Shown here: positions 1 to 6,847 of the stretch, piece by piece
Layout of the letters: each line of letters begins with the position of its first letter
Numbering within the stretch: the first letter of the stretch is position 1
Assembly (NCBI GenBank): GCA_023436925.1
Contig: JAEZHJ010000166.1
Location: 1 to 35,147 of the forward strand
Source: Actinomycetes bacterium
GTDB lineage: Bacteria; Actinomycetota; Actinomycetes; Propionibacteriales; Propionibacteriaceae
Reading direction: 5' to 3'
DNA: 35,147 nucleotides
The notes under the pieces: generated by a model
The model's input: the letters and a program-made list of their open reading frames with translations, nothing else
Database searches by the model: none
What the model was told of the DNA's origin: nothing
Program-made: the position numbers and the translations under genes

Positions 1-15
1 GGGGGGGGGGGGGGG
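1..15. other. Poly-G run at the window edge
   Basis: The window opens with fifteen consecutive G residues. Nothing shows what lies to the left, so this may be a genuine homopolymer tract or an artefact at a contig end. Confidence 0.5.
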
Positions 16-44
16 CGCCGGTCCGGCGCTGGGCCGGACCGGCG
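16..44 (-). terminator. Hairpin downstream of mtlA
   Basis: A perfect 12-bp inverted repeat (16-27 with 33-44) encloses a 5-nt loop. It begins 20 bp past the mtlA stop on the minus strand. There is no U-rich tail; a poly-C run (poly-G on the plus strand) follows. A U-less intrinsic terminator or 3'-protecting hairpin fits best. Confidence 0.55.
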
Positions 45-63
45 ACGGATCGGTAAGGGTCGG

Positions 64-1569
64 TCAGTTCGGCGCGGGTGCGCCGTTGGTCTGCTTGACC
101 AGCTCGACCACCTCGTCGTAGCGGGGACTGCCGAGGAAGTTGTCCACCGCCACGTGGGTGGCTGACGGCGTCTTCTCCCGGGCCCGGTCGATCAGGTCCT
201 TGTGCGAGACAACCACCTCGAAGGAGTCCTCGAGGTTCGAGATGGCCTTGTTGACCACCAGGACGTCGGTGAAACCGGCGGCCTGGATCTTCTTGCGGAG
301 CACCGAGGCGCCCATCGCCGACGAGCCCATGCCGGCGTCGCAGGCGAAGACGATGGTGCGGATCGGCCCGTTCGGCGTCGCGGTGGTGGTTTCGGTGAGG
401 AACCCGGCCACGCTCGACTTCTTTCCCTTCAGGTTCTCCATCTCGGCGGTGGCCGCAGCCAGGTCGCCCTCCGGCTCGTCCTTGCCGAGCCGCAGCAGGA
501 AGGCCGCCACGACCAGGGTGACCGCGGCGGAGGCGATCACCGAGAGGGTGACACCGAGGAAGCTGTCCGGGGCGGTCTGGGCGTAGACCGCGATGATCGA
601 ACCCGGTGCCGCCGGCGCCCTCAGGCCCACGTTGAACAGGACGTTCACGAAGACCCCGGTCATGCCGCCGGCGATCATGGCGAGGATCAGGATCGGCTTC
701 ATCAGGACGTAGGGGAAGTAGATCTCATGGATGCCGCCCAGGAACTGGATGATCGCCGCACCCGGCGCAGAGGCCCTGGCGGCCCCGCGTCCGAAGAACA
801 TGAAGGCGAGCAGCAGGCCCAGGCCGGGGCCGGGGTTCGCCTCGAGCAGGAAGAGCACCGACTTGCCGGTCTCCAGCGCCTGCTGGGTGCCGAGCGGGGT
901 GAGGATGCCGTGGTTGATGGCGTTGTTCAGGAACAGCACCTTGGCCGGCTCGATGAGGATGGAGGTGAGTGGCAGCAGGCCGGTGTTGACCAGCCAGCCG
1001 ACCGCCGCCCCGGCCGCGTTCGAGATCGCGGTGACGATCGGGCTCATGATGAAGAAGCCGAAGATCGCGAGTAGGCCGCCCCAGATGCCGGCGGAGAAGT
1101 TGTTGACCAGCATCTCGAAGCCGGGCCGGATCTTCTGGTCCCACAGGCCGTCGATCTTCTTCATGGTCCAACCGCCCAGCGGACCCATGATCATCGCGCC
1201 CATGAACATCGGGATCGAGGTGCCGGTGATGACGCCCATGGTGGCGATCGCGCCGACCACGCCGCCGCGGACGTCGTAGACCAGTTTGCCGCCGGTGTAG
1301 CCGATCAGGATGGGCAGCAGGTAGGTGATCGTCGGGCCGACGATCCCCTTGCCGTCGAAGGCGCCCCAGCCGCCCAGGGCGGCGACCCAGCCGTCTTCGG
1401 GCTGCGGGGAGATCAGGTTGATCCAGCCGACCTTGATGAAGATGGCGGTGATCAGGCCCCAGGCGATGAAGGCCCCGATGTTCGGCAGGACCATGTTCGA
1501 CAGGAAGGTCCCGAACTTCTGCACCGCTACCCGGGTGGACCCCGTCCGCGTCGTAACTTCGGTAGTCAT
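64..1569 (-). CDS. mtlA: PTS mannitol transporter subunit IICB
   Basis: This is the membrane component of the mannitol phosphotransferase system, which imports mannitol and phosphorylates it to mannitol-1-phosphate. Residues 1-360 form the hydrophobic EIIC domain, with the NNAINHGI segment (about 215-222) and the GGIHE motif (279-283) typical of the mannitol family. After a linker, residues 403-501 form the EIIB domain, whose phosphocysteine is C410 in FACDAGMGSS. No EIIA domain is fused, so EIIA must be a separate protein; it is not in the window and could lie beyond the left edge. The ATG at 1569 has GGAAG about 8 nt upstream. The long upstream region carries a promoter, a possible operator pair and a repeat array. 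Family is certain; the substrate rests on similarity. Confidence 0.93.
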   Translation of the reverse strand: MTTEVTTRTGSTRVAVQKFGTFLSNMVLPNIGAFIAWGLITAIFIKVGWINLISPQPEDGWVAALGGWGAFDGKGIVGPTITYLLPILIGYTGGKLVYDVRGGVVGAIATMGVITGTSIPMFMGAMIMGPLGGWTMKKIDGLWDQKIRPGFEMLVNNFSAGIWGGLLAIFGFFIMSPIVTAISNAAGAAVGWLVNTGLLPLTSILIEPAKVLFLNNAINHGILTPLGTQQALETGKSVLFLLEANPGPGLGLLLAFMFFGRGAARASAPGAAIIQFLGGIHEIYFPYVLMKPILILAMIAGGMTGVFVNVLFNVGLRAPAAPGSIIAVYAQTAPDSFLGVTLSVIASAAVTLVVAAFLLRLGKDEPEGDLAAATAEMENLKGKKSSVAGFLTETTTATPNGPIRTIVFACDAGMGSSAMGASVLRKKIQAAGFTDVLVVNKAISNLEDSFEVVVSHKDLIDRAREKTPSATHVAVDNFLGSPRYDEVVELVKQTNGAPAPN

Positions 1570-1584
1570 TGGTGACTTCCTTCA

Positions 1585-1671
1585 CTTGACGTAGTGGCGG
1601 CCGGAGGTCTCTGCAATGAGCAACCGACCGGTATTGGGTAGATAAAACCACTTAGTCGGACACACGTCAAG
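1585..1671. promoter_or_regulatory. Candidate operator pair CTTGACGT / ACGTCAAG
   Basis: An 8-bp sequence at 1585-1592 recurs as its exact reverse complement at 1664-1671. One copy overlaps the predicted -35 of mtlA and the other lies in the leader just upstream of the ribosome binding site. Two inverted sites flanking a transcription start suit a regulator that acts by looping or roadblock. This is inference from pattern alone. Confidence 0.3.
1642..1670 (-). promoter_or_regulatory. Probable mtlA promoter
   Basis: On the minus strand TTGACG (1670-1665) is followed by a 17-nt spacer and TTTTAT (1647-1642). It lies in the most AT-rich stretch of the window. Transcription would start near 1635, giving a leader of about 65 nt. 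Confidence 0.55.
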
Positions 1672-1750
1672 CAAAATCAACAAGAAAACACACGGCATCA
1701 CACATGACGCTCCGCGACACATTTGGCCCGATGGTGAATTGCTGCCGGAA

Positions 1751-1874
1751 TCGAGGGCCACCTGATTCATCGAGGGCCACCGGATTCATCGAGGGCCACC
1801 GATGATGGGTGGCCCTCAGCGCGAAGGGTGGCCCTCGGCGGGATGGGTGGCCCTCGACGCGAAGGGTGGGGAGA
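1751..1874. repeat. Array of 19-bp units that inverts at its centre
   Basis: TCGAGGGCCACC begins at 1751, 1770 and 1789, exactly 19 bp apart. From 1808 the reverse complement core GGTGGCCCTC begins at 1808, 1827 and 1846, again 19 bp apart, and a decayed seventh unit starts at 1865. The two halves can pair: 1791-1800 with 1808-1817 around a 7-nt loop, then 1772-1781 with 1827-1836, and 1753-1762 with 1846-1855. It sits between the histidine phosphatase stop and the mtlA promoter. Apart from this array and the promoter I see nothing in 1570-1944. Confidence 0.9.
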
Positions 1875-1944
1875 GTGGCGTCGGTGGGGCGGTGGGGTCA
1901 TCCGGGCGCGGGCAGAAGGTCAGGGCCTGGCGCGAAAGCGCCGG

Positions 1945-2655
1945 TCAGCCGGTGACTTCGTCCTCCGGGAGATGATCGTGGCGGTTCAGCCAGACCAGGG
2001 CGGGGGGCCAGTCGGGGCCCGGGTGCAGTTCCAGCAGGGTGTGGCCGGTGTTGTTGATCACCAGCCAGGCCGAGAGGCGTCCGTCCTCACCCGGCTGCCA
2101 ACCCAGCAGGGCGTGCAGCAGGTACTGGCTGAACCAGGCGTGGGTGACCAGTCCGACGGTGATGTCGGAATCGCCGAAGCGCTCGAGCAAGGACTCGGCC
2201 ACCTCGCAGGCCCGCTGCCAAGCGGCTGCCGGTGGCTCGAACGGACGCCGGTGCCAGCCGTCCTCATCCACTTCGCCGGGCAGGACGAGGTGGGGGCTCA
2301 GCTCCAGCAGGGTGCTCGCGGGACTCCCGAGGTGCGGGACGCCGGTGACGTGCGGGCCTTCGTCGGCGGCGTCGAACACGCCACCGACCTCGTGCAGCAG
2401 CAGGTCGCCCTCCAGCGGCAGGTCGAGGGCCCCGGCGATCGGGGCTGCCGTCCCCACCGCCCGGCGCATCAGCGAGGTGAGCAGGACGTCGGGCGGGGTG
2501 AGGTGTCCGGCACGGAAGTGCTGCCCGAGCCGCTCGGCCTGACGGCGTCCCAGGCCGGTGAGCTCCGGGTCCGGGGTGCGCCCGGCCCAACTGCCGGTGT
2601 CGGCGTGGATCCGGTTGTTCTGCGACTCACCGTGACGAATCAGGAGCAGCCGCAT
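1945..2655 (-). CDS. Histidine phosphatase family protein
   Basis: This 236-residue protein belongs to the phosphoglycerate-mutase-like histidine phosphatase superfamily, cytoplasmic enzymes that form a phosphohistidine intermediate. The N-terminal LIRHGES (residues 5-11) supplies the catalytic RHG. The second conserved histidine is in VTHAWF, in the C-terminal quarter. The substrate cannot be told from sequence; members act on sugar phosphates, nucleotides or cofactor precursors. The ATG at 2655 places RHG at the usual position near the N terminus. No close operon partner is visible; the repeat array lies past its 3' end. Confidence 0.85.
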   Translation of the reverse strand: MRLLLIRHGESQNNRIHADTGSWAGRTPDPELTGLGRRQAERLGQHFRAGHLTPPDVLLTSLMRRAVGTAAPIAGALDLPLEGDLLLHEVGGVFDAADEGPHVTGVPHLGSPASTLLELSPHLVLPGEVDEDGWHRRPFEPPAAAWQRACEVAESLLERFGDSDITVGLVTHAWFSQYLLHALLGWQPGEDGRLSAWLVINNTGHTLLELHPGPDWPPALVWLNRHDHLPEDEVTG

Positions 2656-2781
2656 GGGTCAAGGATTCCACAACCCCGGTGGGCTCCCCGCCTCGGGCGC
2701 AGTTCTGGTCGGCCACCCGTCTCGCGCCCGCGAAATCGGAGAACCGACCCCGGTCAGCGCACGTGGCAGCCGCCGGGATCG

Positions 2782-2958
2782 TCAGTCGTCGGCCGGCTCG
2801 CCGGGGTAGGGCTGGTCGTCGTCGTGGACGTCCTCGGGGTACCGCTTGGGCTCGCCCTGCTGCACCTGACCGGTGTCGCTGGCAGGCGGTGTGGCGTCCA
2901 GCGGCTCGCCGGCCACGTCCGCTTCGGTGAGGCTCTGGACCTCTGACTTCTCGCCCAT
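2782..2958 (-). CDS. Small acidic protein of unknown function (58 aa)
   Basis: This short reading frame starts at an ATG with GGGAG about 8 nt upstream and ends at TGA. It encodes a hydrophilic, proline-rich and strongly acidic peptide with no membrane segment, beginning MGEKSEVQSL and ending in Asp-Asp. Codon choice follows the strongly GC third-position bias of the neighbours, which favours a real gene. It diverges from the cupin gene across a 205-bp gap that must hold both promoters. I do not recognise a family; the composition suggests a disordered protein. Confidence 0.6.
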   Translation of the reverse strand: MGEKSEVQSLTEADVAGEPLDATPPASDTGQVQQGEPKRYPEDVHDDDQPYPGEPADD

Positions 2959-3163
2959 TCTCAGGCTCCCGTCCGTGCTGTGGAGACGGCCGTTACCCGC
3001 TCCGCGGGCGGGCGAACCCCCGCCGCCGGCGGGCCCCGACCAGGCGAACCCGCTGCAACTCGTGGCGCGACCCGGTCAGGGGTGGGACGATCCGTGTAGG
3101 GCAAACGGTCGCGGGGTAGTCCGCAAGGACGACTGCACCGCAGCCACCGACGAAGGGACGCTA

Positions 3164-3637
3164 ATGAAGATCACCGACAACGGGCCCGACCCCAATGTCT
3201 TCGACATCGAGAAGGCAACGGTCGAGAACAAGAACTACCGGACGGTCGCCTGGAGCGGGAAGTACCTCCAGGTCACCCTGATGTCGATCCCGGTGGGCAG
3301 CTCGATCGGGCTGGAGAAGCACCCCGAGACCGACCAGTTCATCAGGCTGGACGCCGGCAAGGGCGTGGCGAAGCTGGGGACGAACAAGGCCAAGCTGGAG
3401 ACCTACGACGTCAGCGACGGCTGGAGTGTCCAGGTTCCGGCCGGGGTGTGGCACGACATCGAGAACGTCGGCGACGAGCCGATGCAGCTCTACGTCGTCT
3501 ACGCACCCGTCCACCACGCGGCCGGCATCGTGCAGAAGACCTCCGAGGACGCCGACGCCGACGAGGAGTCGGGTCGCGACGAGCCGCCGGAGTGGTCGGT
3601 GCAGCCGGCTCCGGACGTGGAGGACCAGAAGGCCTGA
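3164..3637 (+). CDS. Cupin-domain protein
   Basis: The product is 157 residues with a single cupin barrel over about residues 25-118. Motif 1 is degenerate around GLEKHPETDQF (H53, D57/Q58) and motif 2 is VPAGVWHDIEN (H97), so a metal site is plausible but lacks the full set of canonical ligands. Residues 126-157 form an acidic tail. The frame stays open upstream, but ATG 3164 has AAGGGA at a suitable distance and is where cupin similarity begins. The role is unknown; cupins of this size include isomerases, dioxygenases and sensors. Confidence 0.8.
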   Translation: MKITDNGPDPNVFDIEKATVENKNYRTVAWSGKYLQVTLMSIPVGSSIGLEKHPETDQFIRLDAGKGVAKLGTNKAKLETYDVSDGWSVQVPAGVWHDIENVGDEPMQLYVVYAPVHHAAGIVQKTSEDADADEESGRDEPPEWSVQPAPDVEDQKA

Positions 3638-3700
3638 TCCGGCCGGGTGACGCCGGCCACCGGCCGGCGTCCACCCTGCCGAAGGCGGAGCGGAGGCGGG

Positions 3701-4672
3701 ATGCGCGCGCGAACGGTGACCGGGCTGCTGATGGCGCTCGCCGTGCTGCTCACCGCCCTGGCCGGGTGTTCGTCGCCGGCCGCGTCGCCGGCACCCGGCC
3801 AGGCGCCCAGTCGGACGCCGGCCAGCCAGCCTTCCGCGACCCAGTCCCCGCAGCCGGCCATCAGCCCCGGCAGCACCGGCACCGTCCAACTCGCCGACCG
3901 GCCGTTCGAGCTGCACGTCCCGACCGGCTACGACCCGGCGCGGCCCGGGTCGCTGCTGGTCGCGCTGCACGGCTACACCTCCAACGGCTCGGAGGTCTTC
4001 TCCTTCTTCGGGCTGGCGGAGGCCGCCGACTCCCGCGACGTGCTGGTCGCCCTGCCGCAGGGCACCGAGAACCCCCGCGGTGACCGGTTCTGGAACGCCT
4101 CGAAGGCCTGCTGCGACTTCTACCGCAGCCAGGTCGACGACGTCGCCTACCTGGCGGACGTGATCGCCACAGTGCAGCAGCAGTACGCCGTGGATCCGGC
4201 GCGGGTCTACGTCGTGGGCCATTCCAACGGCGGCTTCATGGCCCTGCGGCTGGCCTGTGACCGGGCGGACGTGGTGGCCGCGGTCGCCTCGCTGGCCGGG
4301 GCGATGGACGTCGGCACCGACTGCGACCCGGCCCGTCCGGTGAGCGTCCTGCAGGTGCAGGGCACGGCTGACGACACGATCCTGGCCGGCGGCGGCCAGA
4401 TCGACGGCGACGAGTACACCTCGGCCGCCGAGACCGTCGAGCTGTGGCGGGAGCGCGACTCCTGCCCGACCGGGGAACCGTCCGAGGGCCCGGAGTTGGA
4501 CGCCGACACGAACGTGTCGGGCGACGACCTCACCACGAAGACCTGGTCGGGGTGCGCGGACGGCACCGAGGTGGCCTTGTGGTCGATCAGCGACGGCTCT
4601 CACGTCCCGGCGCTCACCGCGGACTTCACGGCGGCGCTGCTGGACTGGTTCGAGGCCAACGCGCGGCGGTAG
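3701..4672 (+). CDS. LpqC-like secreted esterase lipoprotein (PHB-depolymerase family)
   Basis: This 323-residue alpha/beta hydrolase is predicted to be exported and lipid-anchored. A positively charged N terminus and hydrophobic stretch end in a lipobox, LAGC, with C23 as the modified cysteine. Residues 24-60 are a Ser/Pro/Ala-rich linker. The catalytic set is visible: an oxyanion segment LHGYTSNG (89-96), nucleophile S175 in GHSNGG, an Asp in ADDT (about 224) and H301 in DGSHVP. This matches the family of polyhydroxybutyrate depolymerases, feruloyl esterases and mycobacterial LpqC. The start was moved in from an upstream in-frame ATG because GGAGGCGGG precedes ATG 3701 and gives a proper signal peptide. 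The natural substrate is unknown. Confidence 0.85.
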   Translation: MRARTVTGLLMALAVLLTALAGCSSPAASPAPGQAPSRTPASQPSATQSPQPAISPGSTGTVQLADRPFELHVPTGYDPARPGSLLVALHGYTSNGSEVFSFFGLAEAADSRDVLVALPQGTENPRGDRFWNASKACCDFYRSQVDDVAYLADVIATVQQQYAVDPARVYVVGHSNGGFMALRLACDRADVVAAVASLAGAMDVGTDCDPARPVSVLQVQGTADDTILAGGGQIDGDEYTSAAETVELWRERDSCPTGEPSEGPELDADTNVSGDDLTTKTWSGCADGTEVALWSISDGSHVPALTADFTAALLDWFEANARR

Positions 4673-4675
4673 CAG

Positions 4676-5215
4676 TCAGCGGGGCGGGTCCGGCGGTGCC
4701 CCGTCGTCGCCGTCGTGCAGGTCGCGCTGCAGCCAGGCCACGTCGTGCCAGTTTCCGAGCTTCCAGCCGACCCGCTCCAGCACCCCCACCTGGCGAAAGC
4801 CCATCGCCTGGTGGAAGCCGACGCTGGCCGGGTTGGGCAGGGTGATCCCCGCGTAGACCCGGCGGTAGCCACGCTCGGCGAGGCGGGGCAGGAGCGTGTG
4901 GTACAGGGCACGCCCGCCGCCGGATGCCCGGTGCTCGGGGTCGAGGTAGATGCTGGTCTCGCAGGACCAGCTGTAGGCCGCCCGTTCGGCGAAGCGGTGG
5001 CCGTAGGCGTACCCGGCGATCCCGCCCGCCCGCTCGAGCACCAGCCAGGCGTGACTGGCCGAGTAGTCGGCGATCCGGGAGGCCAGCGTCTCGACCGACG
5101 GGGGCTCGGTCTCGAAGCTGACGGTGGTGTGCTGGACGTAGTGGGCGTAGATCCTGGCGCAGTCCGCGGCATCGGCCACGGTGGCGGCCCGGACCGTGCC
5201 GGGCGGTGTTGTCAT
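4676..5215 (-). CDS. GNAT N-acetyltransferase, phosphinothricin-acetyltransferase-like
   Basis: This 179-residue protein transfers acetyl from acetyl-CoA to an amine, probably of an amino-acid analogue such as methionine sulfone/sulfoximine or phosphinothricin. The PAT/MnaT signature is clear: TTVSFETEPP (30-39), AYSWSCETSIYLDPEHR (80-96), the acetyl-CoA loop ASGGGRALY (97-105), and GFHQAMGF followed by VGWKLGNWHDV (133-159). It converges with the esterase, leaving 3 bp between stops. There is no Shine-Dalgarno; CATAAT lies 7 nt upstream of the ATG, fitting a leaderless message. The frame remains open far upstream as a shadow of the next gene, so the start was set by the family N terminus. 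Confidence 0.85.
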   Translation of the reverse strand: MTTPPGTVRAATVADAADCARIYAHYVQHTTVSFETEPPSVETLASRIADYSASHAWLVLERAGGIAGYAYGHRFAERAAYSWSCETSIYLDPEHRASGGGRALYHTLLPRLAERGYRRVYAGITLPNPASVGFHQAMGFRQVGVLERVGWKLGNWHDVAWLQRDLHDGDDGAPPDPPR

Positions 5216-5222
5216 GGCCGGA

Positions 5223-5228
5223 ATTATG
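5223..5228 (-). promoter_or_regulatory. -10 element, leaderless start of the GNAT gene
   Basis: CATAAT on the minus strand ends 7 nt before the ATG at 5215. No clear -35 is visible. Confidence 0.45.
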
Positions 5229-5329
5229 GCGCCGGCCAGCCACCTCGCGACAGGCGGCAGCAGGTGTGGAACGCCGCCGCGCCCGGCACCGGCGCGGGCC
5301 GAGCCAGCCGTGCCGGCAGGGCTGGCGAG

Positions 5330-5335
5330 TAATGT
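5330..5335 (+). promoter_or_regulatory. -10 element, leaderless start of the peptide transporter gene
   Basis: TAATGT ends 6 nt before the ATG at 5342, and no ribosome binding site is present. Confidence 0.5.
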
Positions 5336-5341
5336 CGAAAT

Positions 5342-6844
5342 ATGGCCGGACCGAGCCAACCACTGGCAGCACCCCAACCCGGAGATCCCGGGCAGGTGCC
5401 GGATGCCCGCCGCGAGCGCCGCTTCTTCGGCCAGCCCTGGGCGCTGGCCAACCTGTTCGGCGTGGAGATGTGGGAGCGGTTCAGCTTCTACGGCATGCAG
5501 GGCATCCTGCTGCTCTACCTGTACTACTCGGCGGCCGAGGGCGGCCTGGGGATCGACCAGGGCGTGGCTGCCGGCATCGTCGGGGCGTATGGCGGCGCGG
5601 TCTACCTGTCCACCATCCTGGGGGCGTGGCTGGCCGACCGCCTGCTCGGCAGCGAACGGGTGCTGTTCTACAGCGCCGTGGTGATCATGCTGGGCCACAT
5701 CGCCCTGGCCGTGCTGCCCGGCGTCATCGGGGTGGCGGTCGGCCTGATCCTGGTGGCGGTCGGTTCGGGCGGGCTGAAGGCGAGCGCGACGGCCGTGGTG
5801 GGCACGCTGTACTCCGCCGAGGACCCGCGCCGCGATGCCGGTTTCTCCTTGTTCTACCTGGGCATCAACCTGGGCGCCTTCCTGGGCCCGGTCCTGACCG
5901 GCCTGCTGCAGCAGCGGCTCGGCTTCCACTGGGGCTTCGGGTTGGCGGCGGTCGGCATGGCGGCCGGTCTGGTGCAGTACACGCTGGGCCGCAAGCGGCT
6001 GCCCACCGAGGCCTCCGAGGTGCCCGATCCGCTGCCCCGCGAGCGCTACCCGCTGGCGATCGGGATCGCGGTCGGCGCGGTGGTGCTGGTGGTCATCGGC
6101 GTGTTCACCGGCCTGATCAACCCGGGCAACCTGACCCTGTTGGTGATCGGAGCGGTGATCATCGCCGCGATCAGCTACTTCATCGTCATCATCACCAGCC
6201 GGCACGTCTCCGACACCGAGCGCTCCCGGGTGTACGGCTTCATCCCGCTGTTCATCGCCTCGGTCGCCTTCTGGTCGCTCTACCAGCAGCAGTTCACTGT
6301 GCTCACGATCTACTCCGACCAGCGCCTCAACCGGGTGATCGGCGGGTTCGAGATGCCGGTGTCGTGGGTGCAGTCGATCAACCCGGTGTTCATCATCATC
6401 CTGTCCGGTGTCTTCGCCGCCCTGTGGACCCGGCTCGGGAACCGGCAGCCGCCCACCCCGGTGAAGTTCGCCGCCGGGACGATCGTGATGGGCGCCGCCT
6501 TCCTGCTGTTCCTGCCCTTCGTCGGGGGCGGACCCAACTCGACGCCGCTGCTGGCGCTGGTCGGGATCGTGCTGGTCTTCACCGTCGCCGAACTGCTGCT
6601 CTCGCCGGTGGGGCTCTCGGTCACGACCAAGCTGGCCCCGGCGGCCTTCCACACCCAGATGGTGGCGCTGTTCTACCTGTCGGTGTCGCTCGGCACGGCG
6701 GTCTCCGGCGAGTTGGCGAAGCTCTACTCGCCCGAGAGCGAGGCCTCCTACTTCACCGTGCTGGGGCTGATCGCGATCGGCATCGGCGTCCTGCTGGCGG
6801 TCGCCTCGCCGTGGGTCCTGAAGCTGATGCGGGGAGTCCGCTGA
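5342..6844 (+). CDS. POT-family proton-coupled oligopeptide transporter
   Basis: This 500-residue major-facilitator protein is a POT/PTR2 (DtpT-type) importer that takes up di- and tripeptides with protons. The first helix carries the diagnostic ExxER motif (EMWERF, 42-47) followed by SFYGMQ. Length and about fourteen hydrophobic segments are normal for bacterial POTs. It diverges from the acetyltransferase over 126 bp, with both starts apparently leaderless. Its stop lies 3 bp from that of the convergent oxidase gene. There is no operon partner. Confidence 0.92.
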   Translation: MAGPSQPLAAPQPGDPGQVPDARRERRFFGQPWALANLFGVEMWERFSFYGMQGILLLYLYYSAAEGGLGIDQGVAAGIVGAYGGAVYLSTILGAWLADRLLGSERVLFYSAVVIMLGHIALAVLPGVIGVAVGLILVAVGSGGLKASATAVVGTLYSAEDPRRDAGFSLFYLGINLGAFLGPVLTGLLQQRLGFHWGFGLAAVGMAAGLVQYTLGRKRLPTEASEVPDPLPRERYPLAIGIAVGAVVLVVIGVFTGLINPGNLTLLVIGAVIIAAISYFIVIITSRHVSDTERSRVYGFIPLFIASVAFWSLYQQQFTVLTIYSDQRLNRVIGGFEMPVSWVQSINPVFIIILSGVFAALWTRLGNRQPPTPVKFAAGTIVMGAAFLLFLPFVGGGPNSTPLLALVGIVLVFTVAELLLSPVGLSVTTKLAPAAFHTQMVALFYLSVSLGTAVSGELAKLYSPESEASYFTVLGLIAIGIGVLLAVASPWVLKLMRGVR

Positions 6845-6847
6845 GCC

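Noticed and set aside
1751..1874. CRISPR array
   Set aside because: The units are 19 bp apart with only 7-9 nt between conserved cores, change strand half way, and no cas gene is near.
2873..3637. 254-residue version of the cupin with a long N terminus
   Set aside because: The extension crosses the promoter gap and the divergent small gene and is Pro/Arg-rich; ATG 3164 has a ribosome site and starts the conserved part.
4676..6652. 658-residue minus-strand frame spanning the acetyltransferase and the peptide transporter
   Set aside because: Only the last 179 residues match a family; the rest is Asp/Gln/His/Arg-rich low-complexity sequence antisense to a clear transporter gene, typical of GC-rich shadows.
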